DNA of 64,000 bases. Origin: Phlebotomus papatasi. Lineage: Eukaryota; Arthropoda; Insecta; Diptera; Psychodidae. Shown piece after piece: positions 45,995 through 55,560 of this stretch. A model generated the notes under the pieces. The model saw only the letters and a program-made list of their open reading frames with translations, was not told where the DNA came from and did not search any database. The position numbers and the translations under genes were made by a program. The stretch spans positions 5,084,001 to 5,148,000 of the forward strand of contig NC_077223.1 of assembly GCF_024763615.1 (NCBI RefSeq), read 5' to 3'. Position 1 is the first letter of the stretch. Each line of letters begins with the position of its first letter.

Positions 45995-46620
45995 TAAAGG
46001 AACCTTACTTGCTTACTTACTTACTTACTTAACCGGCGCTATAACTATTTGGTGATCTTGGCCTGATTCAGGACCCATTAGAGCATTTTACGCGCCAGTG
46101 TTCTGCAATACAGCACCCCTTATGGGCTGACGTCCTCCAGGGGAATTCTGTAACAGTATGACAATGTCATACAACAAAATTAAATTTTTTTGTGTCGTAA
46201 ATCCGATTGATATCAGTTACTAAAGGCTTCATTAACCTCCTTGGAATGGCCATTCGATGCGTACTGGGCTTTAATATTGTCCTGCTTCTGAATTTACTAC
46301 AAAAAAATTTGCCATATGACATTGTCAGACTTTTACAGAATTCCTCTACTGATCTACGCCGTCGGTCTATCGGGGGCTGGGTCGGCCTCTTTTCGTCGAA
46401 GCATACAGTCCGCCCCTAAAGACTTTCCAGGCTGGGTCGTCCTCATCCTTGGGAGCCAGATGATCAGTCCACCGGAACCCTTTGAGACGTATTTGCTTGA
46501 CGGCGGTTACCCTCGGTAACGCTCAGATACCTCATGGTTGTATAGGGTCCGGCATCATCCCTCCTCACATACGGGGACAAAAATCTGTCCTAGAATCCTT
46601 CTCTCAAACGCGGTTAAGGG
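45995..46620 (-). pseudogene. 3' half of a non-LTR retrotransposon, minus strand
   Basis: Reading the minus strand from 46620: LTAFERRILGQIFVPVCE, then YNHEVSERYRG and, across frameshifts, IKQIRLKG with RWTDHLAPKDEDDPAWKVF and STKRGRP. This is the characteristic tail of endonuclease/reverse transcriptase proteins (FER+IL++IFGP, IK..RL+W.GH, +RGRP+). A 3' untranslated stretch follows with GGCCAAGATCACC, then a (TAAG)n tail at about 46029-46006. Several frameshifts make it dead. The clade is uncertain (RTE/CR1-like). Confidence 0.7.
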
Positions 46621-46623
46621 TCT

Positions 46624-47115
46624 CCATTTCTGTTTGATGATGACTCACTGGAGTCTATGGAGAAGATGAGAGAGCATGACCAAGCACTTCACCATCTCTT
46701 CATCGATTTCAAAACATCCTACGATGACATAGTCAGAGTAAAACAATACGAAGCCATGGGAGAATTCGGTATCCAGAAGAAATTGATAAGACCGACTAGG
46801 ATGACTATGACTATGACTAATGTGAGAAGCAAAATTAAAGCGAACTGATCAACTTAAGGGATTTCGAAAGTCGTCGAAAAACTAACAACCAATAAGAGAA
46901 ACACATCAACTATCTCCCAGGCTTTCGGCTCGGTCTCCAAGTCTTGATCAGTAGCTGGAACAGAGAAAGTTGATTGTATATCATGTCGGTTTATTTGTAC
47001 GACAAACGGATCGTTGTTACGGGAGTTTCGTGTGAACAACGGGCTCAGACAAGGGGACGGACTATTGTGTGTTTTCTTCAACCTGGCACTAGAGAACGCG
47101 AACCGTGACTCTAGC
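46624..47115 (+). pseudogene. Reverse transcriptase fragment of the same type of element, plus strand
   Basis: The plus strand reads ESMEKMREHDQ, ALHHLFIDFKTSYDDI (motif A, with the catalytic D in FIDFK..YD), EAMGEFGIQKKLIR and, further on in a shifted frame, EFRVNNGLRQGDGLLC (motif B). The YxDD motif C is not visible. It points away from the 3' half, with which it meets head to head at about 46621-46635. Stops and frameshifts are present. Confidence 0.72.
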
Positions 47116-47249
47116 TAGGGCATTATAATTTATTAGCCAATTATAATTTAGCTCCAATTATATTAAGGCCCAGTTTCCTCTAGAAATATGCGAAAATTGT
47201 ATAACAATCTAGTCCCACAGCTCAAAGTAGCCCCACCTCCCCCTATTGT

Positions 47250-47640
47250 CTAGAAACTAGATAGAAAATTTATATTTACTTTTCAAGATCACAAAATTAA
47301 CCTATTGGAATTTCGCTTTGCCAAAATAAATTGAAAATTAACGGCTTTTGAAAGCTGATTTCCTATGCACCAATATGGAAAATTATTATCCGAATTCTCT
47401 TGCCAATTTAATAAAAAAATAAATAAAACACGTTTTCTTTTTTGTCTCTCGAATGATCAATGTAATCAAATAAATTCGTTGAATAAGATATAAGTCCAAA
47501 ATAAATGTCACCAAATGTGGATCATTACCAATAAATTAGTTTAAAACTGCTTTGGATTACGCTGCTATACATTAATCTCTTGAGAAATCAATATAATTCT
47601 CCAAAGTCATCAATTTATGGGTATTGGATTTCAAAATCAA
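47250..47640. other. AT-rich gap
   Basis: Nothing recognised. Confidence 0.5.
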
Positions 47641-48640
47641 CATTAGTGCGATTTTCCGTTACAGGAAACCCACAAAGCACCAAGGCATGGAGGAAGAAAA
47701 TCTGGGAAGATGCAATAATATATGAAATAGAGTAAAATAGGAAAGGAGAGAGAGATTCAGTAATTAATTAAAGCCGCTAATTGGGTGCGCGAAGAGGCGG
47801 TAAATTCGTCTGAGCAATCATTTGAAGCTTGTTTTATGTTTTTACGGCAAAAAAGAAGAAGCATGATCTGCATCCAATGCGATCAAATCAAATACCAAAA
47901 TACCGCCTATTTGTTATTTTATCCCGCGAAGATGAAGAGGAGAAAAGAGACCAAACATGGGGAGGAAACTCTTGTGATTTTAATTCAATTTTCTTCTCAT
48001 ATACAATCACCGTTTCGGGATTTAATTACCAAAGCCCCCATTGTACCAGGAAGATCTTTCACACTTTTCAATTGGAGATCGCTTGGTGGAAAATGATTCT
48101 TTAATCATATTCTTGCTGAGGATTTGGGGCTGAATGTGGAAGAGAAGAAGAAATCCAGGTAAGATGGTTTATACGGAAGAAAAAAAAAGTACTGGAAGAA
48201 GCGTATAGGTCAGTGACAGAAATAATGTTTAAAACGGAGATTCTCTGGAAGAAACATGAGAGGTAAGGTGAAAAAAGAGGTTTCCCTCAGTGTTTTTCGC
48301 ATAAAACACTAACTGCACTTGTGAATCACACACTGGAGGAATTGGCAGAAAGTGTTTCTCCTTGTGATTTGAGAATATAGCTGAAGGTGAAGTCTTGAAT
48401 CGAGATTTTGCCCGTAATATGTGGGAGAGGTCAACAAAGGTGGCCTATTGCGCGTCTCAGGAATTTATATATCGTTGCTATTTCAAACCATTAAAACTCA
48501 TCTCTTTTCCCTGGAAATCACAGAAATATAAGAGGCCTCTACACAGATTTACCAGCAAAAAACGACCACTAATGGTCAGAGAAAATATCATTCCCTCAAT
48601 GGGATTCTATACTGATCATTTGTGAATGAAATCACTATTT
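47640..48640. other. Non-repetitive island, candidate regulatory DNA
   Basis: Balanced composition, purine-rich in places. Two overlapping plus frames (47785-48104, 103 and 91 codons) in different phases show no domain. Coding is not supported. Confidence 0.4.
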
Positions 48641-48782
48641 CAGATACACGCAAATTTTTACATATTTTATTTACATGTAATATTTGCTGAGTAATTAAAT
48701 ATTTTGAATACATTAATAAATGGAAAATCCTAATTCAAAACAACCTACTCCAAATACCAATACAGAATTTCTCTCTAATGAC

Positions 48783-48920
48783 CAGCGCACAATAACTTTT
48801 GTTTGTATACATGTTTTCAAAATTTCCCATGAGAATGAGCGAGATGACTAGATCTAGATCTCACTCACTCACATTGAAATGTCAAAAACATGTTTACTAA
48901 ACAAAAGTTATTGTGCGTTG
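48783..48920. repeat. Miniature inverted repeat, 138 bp
   Basis: CAGCGCACAATAACTTTTGT and the ACATGTTTT word on the left are mirrored by AAAACATGTTT and ACAAAAGTTATTGTGCGTTG on the right. Non-coding. Confidence 0.8.
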
Positions 48921-49142
48921 GGCATAATAAGTATAATACTTCCTAAATTCTTATTTGTGTATCAACTAAGCAAAAACTACTTATTAGTGAAAAGTTTTAA
49001 TAAAAAACATCCCATTTGGAGCAGGTTTGACCTGAAAAAACAATGATTCGTCATCAAGATCTTCAATTTTAGATAATTGATTTTTTAGACAAAAAGTACA
49101 TAATTATCCTCGAATTGAAACAAAACCTTTTCATATTCTATT
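48921..49142. other. AT-rich gap
   Basis: Nothing recognised. Confidence 0.5.
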
Positions 49143-50265
49143 GGTACCGGTCAAAATCCTAAAAGCCAAAATCCTGAAAAAGCCAATATCCCGAATGGGC
49201 CGAAATTCAGAACGTGCCATAATTCCGAAAATACAAAAACCTGAAATCCTAAAATCCCAAAATTCAAACGCCAAAGTTCCAAATGGATCAAAAATCTATG
49301 AATATTAAAATACCAAAAAGCCAAAATCTTGAAATAGCCAATATCCTGAAAAAGCCAAAATTCCGAAAAGTCTAGATCCCAAATGCCAAACTCCCGTATG
49401 GATATAACATTGAAAGGTACGAAATTATGCGAAGGATCATGAGTGGAATCATTTCCCAAAACACGGAAAATTTTCCTTTGTGTCAGCAAGTACGGATTTA
49501 ATATTGATACCACTATGACACTTTTAAGAATTCGGGATTTTGGCTCTTTCGGAATTTTTAACCCTTCGAGATTTTCGCTTAACGGAAATTTGGCACTTCC
49601 GTATTTTGACCCATTCGTGATTTCGATCCATTCGGAATCGATGTCTTTTGGAATTTTTGCCCTTTCGAGATTAGGGCTATTCGGAAATTTGACCTCTTGA
49701 TATTTTGACCCATTCGGGATTATGACCCGTTCGAGGACCCATTCGGGATTTCGACGTTTCGGAATGTTGACTCTTATGAGTTTTTGGCCCTTTCGAGATT
49801 TTGGCGCTTTCGCGATTTCGATCCATTCGGAATTGTGGCTCCTTCGAGATTTTGGCTTTTCGGAAATTTGACCTTTCGGTATTTTGGCACATTTAGGATT
49901 TTGACCCGTTCGGGATGTTGACCCATTCGGGATTTTGCCTTTTCGGAAATTTGATCTATTGGTATTTTTACTTATTCGGGATTTCACTGTTTCGGAATGT
50001 TGACCCTTTTGCGTTTTTGGCCCTTTCGAGATTTTGGCGTTTTCGGGACTTTGACCCATTCGGGATTTCGATCCATTCAGAATTGTGGCTCCTTCGAGAT
50101 TTTGGCTTTTCGGAAATTTGGTCTTTCGGTATTTTGACTCATTCGGAATATCGATCGATTTGGGATCGTGGCTGTTTCTGAATTTTGACTATTTTGAGTT
50201 TTTGGCCATTATGGAATTTTAACCCTTTCAGGATTTTAGCTTTTCAAAATTTTATTGGTATCCTT
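49143..50265. mobile_element. Largest foldback-like element, minisatellite arms
   Basis: The left arm (49150-49400) is made of GCCAAAATCCTGAAAAAG-type units. The right arm (49535-50265) is a longer run of the complement, TTCGGGATTTTGACCC and CCTTTCGAGATTTTGGC, in a higher-order pattern of about 50-260 bp. The core 49420-49535 (AAATTATGCGAAGGATCATG, CCCAAAACACGGAAAA, CAGCAAGTACGG) matches 14160-14215 and, reversed, 44470-44570. The 302-codon minus frame 49151-50059 is a translation of these repeats (ISKGPK and SEWIE words recur) and is not a gene. Confidence 0.75.
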
Positions 50266-50835
50266 CAAAGCTCGAAACTCATTGCTTATTGTAGTCAACT
50301 GTTCTAATTGCCAATATCTCACTGTATCTTACAAATACCTCTTCTTGTAAAGCAGTGAAACAGAGTCCAAAGTATTGTTAAATTTTATAGTAGTGTACAG
50401 GACATGAAAAAGTTACTAGCACGTTATTAAAATTACTTGGAGTAGGCTTTTACTATAGGCACCACCTTACCTGAGTATTCCAGAATATTTACTTAAAATA
50501 GTTCTACCATAAATCAAAATCATTCAGTAACTAAATCATACTAAAGTTATGCATGAACGACTGATGTCATTTTCCTGAAGTAAGACTTACTTCAGTAATA
50601 GGTCAGTAAAAAGCCCTTATCGCGATTTCGATCACCAAGCGATTACAATAAATAGCAGTTATTCTTCAAAATCTAATAAATTAATTGCTTTTTTGAGTAA
50701 CAGAAGATTAATTGCTATCAGGATTATATTATTTTGTTTATTTAATTGCAATTTAATTATTAGGATGTTACTTTATTTGAAAAATTTGATAATCTTAGAC
50801 CATTCGTGAGTACTTCTCTGGTTTGCTTCTATGGT
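50266..50835. other. AT-rich gap
   Basis: Nothing recognised. Confidence 0.5.
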
Positions 50836-50839
50836 TTTT

Positions 50840-51010
50840 CCTTCCATTATTCCGGATTTTTGGGTTATAGGGGGTGCATATTATTCCGTTTTATAACCTG
50901 CGAAAACTTCCTTTTCCAGGCACTCATTTTTCGACCTGGAAAGGACTCGAACTCACAACTTGAACTCCATCAAAGACTTGACTGATGCTTTTATTTACAG
51001 AAAGACAAGA
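50840..51010 (-). repeat. Possible tRNA-like retroposon fragment
   Basis: On the minus strand GAGTTCGAGTCCTTTCC matches the pol III box B consensus (GTTCGAGTCC). Upstream TCAAGTCTTTGATGGAGTTC lacks a clear box A, and no cloverleaf could be drawn by eye. It may be a decayed tRNA-derived element unrelated to the SINE family above. Confidence 0.3.
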
Positions 51011-51196
51011 TTCCCGGAGCTATTAGGATTGATTTTAATTGTTTCAGTGTTAATTTTAAATAAACTTGTCAAGTATAATAAATATAAAATTCATCCGAAA
51101 TAATTGGTAATTATTTACGCGAATATTCTACGCAGGGTTTTGGTAAAAATTTAGGATTTTTAGCATGTATCATCATAATTCTTGGAAGTATAAGAG

Positions 51197-51367
51197 ATGG
51201 ATGATCTAGTGGGACAGAAGACGGTCAAAAAATTGAATATTATGGGGCATTTCCGATCACCAGCAAACGATGATGACATTATAATTAGTCACATCTCTGG
51301 AATGGGCAACATTACGCTGGATCACGTTCGGCAAATGAGGTCAGAGCTGGACAGAATAGCAGATTAA
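51197..51367 (+). CDS. Short protein-like frame, possible gene fragment
   Basis: ATG to TAA, 56 codons: starts MDDLVGQKTVKKLNIMGHF, continues RSPANDDDIIISHISG and ends DHVRQMRSELDRIAD. The residue mix and helical C-terminus look like real protein and differ from the lysine/phenylalanine-rich noise frames nearby. There is an in-frame stop just upstream (51191-51193) and no good splice acceptor at the start. I do not recognise the family. It could be a fragment of a gene or of a mobile-element protein. Confidence 0.3.
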   Translation: MDDLVGQKTVKKLNIMGHFRSPANDDDIIISHISGMGNITLDHVRQMRSELDRIAD

Positions 51368-51399
51368 AAGAAAAGAAGCGTCATAAAAATTTAGTTGTT

Positions 51400-52250
51400 T
51401 GTTTAAAAAATTTGGTAAACATCGCTATTTTTTCATAAAACTCGATCCAAGACCCAGGGTAGAAATCTTTTATGCAAATTCTCATTAGCATGTACAAACA
51501 AGGTCTATATATAATCAATTTCGGAGCTGTATGTGCGTACAAATTGTCAAATTTAATTTACAAACACTCCAAAAGCTTCGGGTGCATTTGGATCTGTGCC
51601 TCCAGCTTTCCTTGGTGGATACAGGTGAGTCTGTTTAATCACAAATTTGTACATCTCATCAACGTTCGAATGGGTGTGAGAAAATTCATTATTCAGTGGC
51701 CAGGAGGTGTACATACACCGGAAAAAAAACTGGAATGTTGTGATGATTAGCACAAATTAGATGGGCCACTATAATTGGTGGAGGTGACACTTTTTTCCCT
51801 CATTCTTCCATCTCATCAATAAACAGTGGATATTCGAATTTAAATACGATTGTTCCGTATGTTCTTCTTCACACCATCGGCAAACATTCACCCAAAACAT
51901 CGCGAGATCGCGTGGGGACGTGGTTTTTCTCCCGTTTCACGGCTTTCTCACGCACTCACCATGATGTTTGTGCTGAGGGAGAATGTTTTTCAACCATGAC
52001 TTCTGAACGTCTTGAGGAATATTCCAAGTTTTTGGATCAACTCAATGAGGACCTTGTGGTCTTTGACCTTTTGAGGTATTATTTATTTTACGAGGATTAC
52101 ATAAAACACTTTTGGAAAGTATTAAATGGAAATAATTTAACTCCCGGTTGAGAAACTACCTCGTAAGACATAACTATTTTAAATTGGTTTCGATGAGCTT
52201 TTAGACAAGGTTCAATAGTCATTGCTCTATCAATAAAATAATTCAGAAAA
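51400..52250. other. Non-repetitive island, candidate regulatory DNA
   Basis: Balanced composition, no window repeats. The frames at 51472-51753 and 51912-52151 overlap or lack domains. Confidence 0.4.
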
Positions 52251-52444
52251 AAACCCAAATTCGTTGTTTAATCTAAGAAATATTCCCTACTTCCACGGTA
52301 CTTTATTAAATTCGATCAAATTGGATCGATAAGAAAATTAAAATTTACCAGGCAAAAATTAGTTTTGGAATTAAAAGAATCTGTGATGGTTATATAAATC
52401 TTATTAAAAGAAAAAGAAGCAGATAAAATTTGGATGGAGGGAGA

Positions 52445-52662
52445 TAGAGCAAGATGGGGCAATTTGGAGTTATATCTATTTTAGAATTTTGTGATTTTCT
52501 TAGTGTTTCAAATGGTCAAAGAAAAATTAAAACTACTATGAAGTAAAAAACTTTACATTCGAGAGTACTTATTTGTTGTTTTTTCCTTTTGTCATCTAAA
52601 ACTGTTAGAAAATCTCAAAGTTCAAAATTAAACATGATTCTAAATTACTCCATCTTACCCTA
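52445..52662. mobile_element. Degenerate TAGAGCAAGATGGGGC MITE
   Basis: TAGAGCAAGATGGGGCAATT, TTGGAG and TTTTCTTAGTGTTTC on the left face AACTGTTAGAAAATCTC, GATTCTAAATTACTCC and ATCTTACCCTA on the right. Same layout as 23396-23606, more diverged. Confidence 0.65.
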
Positions 52663-52669
52663 TTTGCAA

Positions 52670-53215
52670 AACGATAGAAAAAGAAAGAAATTTGAATTTT
52701 GATTTCATGAAATTTTTCTGATCAAAAAAAGGGCTAGAGTTATAATGGCTAGGGCACAGCTTTTAGGTTAGTATAATTTCATGAAGTCGAAATTCAAATT
52801 CTTTTTCTCTCAGATGTTTTGCATTTGTTTATCTTATTCTTTTGCTCTCTTCTCCTTCTTCTTTTAAACATCACAATAAATTTAATTTAGCTCAATCGAA
52901 TTTGAAGTGCGAAATAATGAAATGGATATATACAAAACATTTGAGAATGAAAGGGATGTGGACTTTTAGATCAGGAAAATTTCATGAAATCAAAATTCAC
53001 ATCCCCTTCTTTCTCACACATTTCTTATATCTGTTGTCTCATTTTTTCGCTCTTCAAATTCGATAGAATTAAATTGGATGTGTTGTAATGTTTAAAGAAA
53101 GTAGAAGAGTTTGAAAAAGTCAGATAGACATATGCAAAGTATGGACGAAAGAAAGGGATTTCAATTTCAATTTCATGAATTTTCCCTGATCTAAAAGATG
53201 TGCCGGTGCCATAAG
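52670..53215. repeat. Chained AAATTTCATGAA palindromic elements
   Basis: Alternating half-elements: ATTTTGATTTCATGAAATTT, then TTTCATGAAGTCGAAATTC, CTTCTTCTTTTAAACATCAC, GAATGAAAGGGATGTGG, AAAATTTCATGAAATC and TCAATTTCATGAATTTTCCC, TGATCTAAAAGATGTGCC. This is at least two partial copies of the family seen at 13699 and 62848. Confidence 0.65.
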
Positions 53216-53219
53216 GAAC

Positions 53220-53500
53220 AAATTATCAAAATTAACAAGCTACAATAAAATTTATTAAAAGTAAAACATTACAAAAAGGAAATCAGAAAAGATATAGCAG
53301 TTAGAAAGACTTCGCGAATTCTATACAATCCATAAAATATTTGGAATCTTATTGGTCAGATTTAGTTCATTAAAAATTTTAACTACAACAAAAAGTTCAA
53401 AACTCAATTTTCTAAAATAATTCTCAAAGACTGCACTTTTTTTATCAATTCATTGTAATTTTAAATGTTTTTTTAATAGGAATTATTGAAAATGAGGTCT
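53220..53500. other. AT-rich gap
   Basis: Nothing recognised. Confidence 0.5.
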
Positions 53501-53765
53501 AAGAGTTACAATTTTAGCGACGACTGGCTAGAATTCAAAACAATGATTAGACTTCATCTCCATCAGTTTCCCACTAAGCGGTCTCTCGGCTTAAGCCTTA
53601 GGTCTGTCTGGGGCATAAGGGTTTCAGACTGGAAGTTTAGCCCATATTGTGAGACAAAATTTTCCCAAAAACCTTGTCTGATAAGAAATTAGACGAGTTA
53701 AGCCATATGGCTAAACCTTATACGTGTTTCAGACTTAAGACCGGCTTCAGACCTGAGGCTCATGT
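53500..53765 (+). repeat. CACTTACGACTTA-type fragment joined to a TTCAGACTAGAGG repeat
   Basis: TCCCACTAAGCGGTCTCTCG and CTTAAGCCTTAGGTCTGTC belong to the first family. TTCAGACTGGAAGTTTAGCC, GATAAGAAATTAGACGAGTT and AAGCCATATGGCTAAACC belong to the second. Confidence 0.6.
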
Positions 53766-53913
53766 CAATTTCTCGCCACGATAACTTTGTCGCTAATTGA
53801 GTAAAAACCAAAAACCATTTTAAAACTAAATTGAAACTTATTAGTGTTTAAATTCTGAGAACATTAAACCTAGTTGTTTGTCATATGGGTTCTATCGAAA
53901 GCAATAATATGCT

Positions 53914-54254
53914 TGATGATTTAAAACATGGATTATGACCTATGTTTGGATTTATTCAATTGTAACTTCACACGACGTTTCGGAGATGTTTGTCTCCTTC
54001 TTCAGGTATGGAGATAATTGGGAATAAATCGGGTCACAAGGGATTTCTAATACTACCACTTTACAACACTCAGAGCACATGAACACCATGATAGTCAAAT
54101 GCAGTAAAGTGGTAGTATCAGAAATCCCTTGTGACCCGATTTATCCCAATTATCTCCATACCTGAAGAAGGAGACAAACATCTCCGAAACGTCGTGTGAA
54201 GTTACAATTGAATAAATCCAAACATAGGTCATAATCCGTGTTTTAAATCATCAA
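53914..54254. repeat. Second long palindrome capped at both ends by the hammerhead-like module
   Basis: Arms of about 150 bp with a loop near 54067-54105. From outside in each arm has TTGATGATTTAAAACA, an ATTATGACCTATG block, TTCAATTGTAACTTCACACG, the module (minus at 53978-54005, plus at 54162-54189: CTGAAGA, A, GGAGA, CAAACA, TCTCC, GAAA), then CCATACC or GGTATGG and GATAATTGGG. Arm sequences are unrelated to those at 30686-31050, while module and outer box are conserved. Confidence 0.9.
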
Positions 54255-54479
54255 CAAGTATAACTAACTGACCGTACCATTCCAGCACTAATATGCGTTT
54301 CCAAAACGTTAGTTCATAGAATTATTTCACTCTTGAGTACGGAGGATAAATAGCATTTTGTGATTCACTTTGTATCACTTCAAGGGTGAACCTTCGTTCC
54401 AACAAGGACTTAACCGAGTATTCAAATATTTAGGCTTAGCCACAACCCGATCTTTTTAGATTATGACTTACGCGCTAAG

Positions 54480-55010
54480 TCGCTGCCATAATACAGGCTT
54501 TAGACCTAAGACTTAGCCACATGGCTTAACTTCTGTATTTTGTTATCAGTCAAGATTTTTTGGAAAATTTTGACTTAGGATCGGATAATCAGAGTAATGG
54601 TCCATTAAATTCTGATGAACCAATGAAATTTCTTCTTATTTATGATTTTGAGACTTTCGGGAACTGAGCTAAACCTTTCTCCGAAGACCGCTTAAAGAAA
54701 TTTTCAAACTAGAGGTTTAGCCCAGTTCCAGAAGGTCTGAAAATCCCAAATAAAAACCAATTTTATTGGCTTTTCAGAATCTAGTTGATCGCTTACCTAT
54801 AGCAGTCCAATCCTAATTCAAAGTTTTCCAAAAAAAAAATTGACTGCTAAAGAATTAGAGAAGTTAAGCCATATGTGTGTCACTTGCTCTAATTGACGAT
54901 TTTTTGTATATAAATACAATTAACATTGAATAAAAAGTTCGCAAAATTCTCACAATTAAGCGATATGGCTAAGCCCTAGATCTGAAGCCCGTACAAAGCA
55001 TAGCCATATA
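54480..55010. repeat. Convergent pair of TTCAGACTAGAGG repeats
   Basis: Reverse copy at about 54490-54700 (GGCTTTAGACCTAAGACTTA to GGGAACTGAGCTAAACC), forward copy at about 54705-54885 (CAAACTAGAGGTTTAGCCCA to AATTAGAGAAGTTAAGCC). The forward copy's tail (GCGATATGGCTAAGCCC) resumes at 54960 after an AT-rich insertion. Confidence 0.7.
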
Positions 55011-55560
55011 GCTCAGTTAAGATTTTTTGAAAAAAAATTGTTTTGAGATTGGCTTTATTATTATTCGTGTCGAGGCTTAAGATTACACATGTCTTGACCA
55101 AAAGAGGGTCACGACAATGGCAAGCAGACTTGCCAACATAAAATCCCCTGATCCTAGGGGACAACGGACAAACACGGAAATGGGGGCGGATTTTCACTAG
55201 CATTGTAGTTGAGGTATTTATGTGTTCTTTTCAACATTCAATTTTAGCCTCATGGTGGAAGGATCAGTCACTCCCTGGGTATTGTTCAGGAGCACCGATT
55301 TATTTCCGAAAAGATCCTAAATAGACGTATGGAAGGGCTCCTTTTTAGCTCCTATTGGTTTCTTAAAGACAAATGATCTATTAGATTCTAGAAGAAACCT
55401 TCAGGAATTTGGCTAAAGCTCTAGTCTAAAGACCACTTTAGGTATGAAGTCCGTGTTAGGATATTTTGTAGGATAACTGCCTCATCCTCCGTCTACCATT
55501 ATTTCACGAAAGTGTTTCTCAGGTACCTCCAAACAAGATCCTGAATTTGTTTTACCCAAA
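55011..55560. other. Unclassified sequence with one partial repeat
   Basis: A TTCAGACTAGAGG repeat fragment in reverse lies at about 55340-55450 (AATGATCTATTAGATTCTAG, CTAAAGCTCTAGTCTAAAGA). The remainder is unclassified. Confidence 0.45.

Larger units (their letters stand above)
45937..47246. mobile_element. Inverted-repeat element containing an inverted non-LTR retrotransposon
   Basis: The outer ends GGTGGAGGTGGGGCTACTTT (about 45940) and AAAGTAGCCCCACCTCCCCC (about 47224) are inverted partners, and similarity continues for about 70 bp inward (TACAATTTTTTCGCAT on the left, ATGCGAAAATTGTAT on the right). Between the arms lie the two oppositely oriented halves of a non-LTR retrotransposon, described separately. 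The simplest reading is that a LINE inserted into an older hairpin element. Confidence 0.65.

Noticed and set aside
49151..50059. 302-codon open frame on the minus strand
   Set aside because: It is an in-frame reading of a short tandem repeat forming one arm of a foldback-like element. No domain, and the words repeat with the DNA period.
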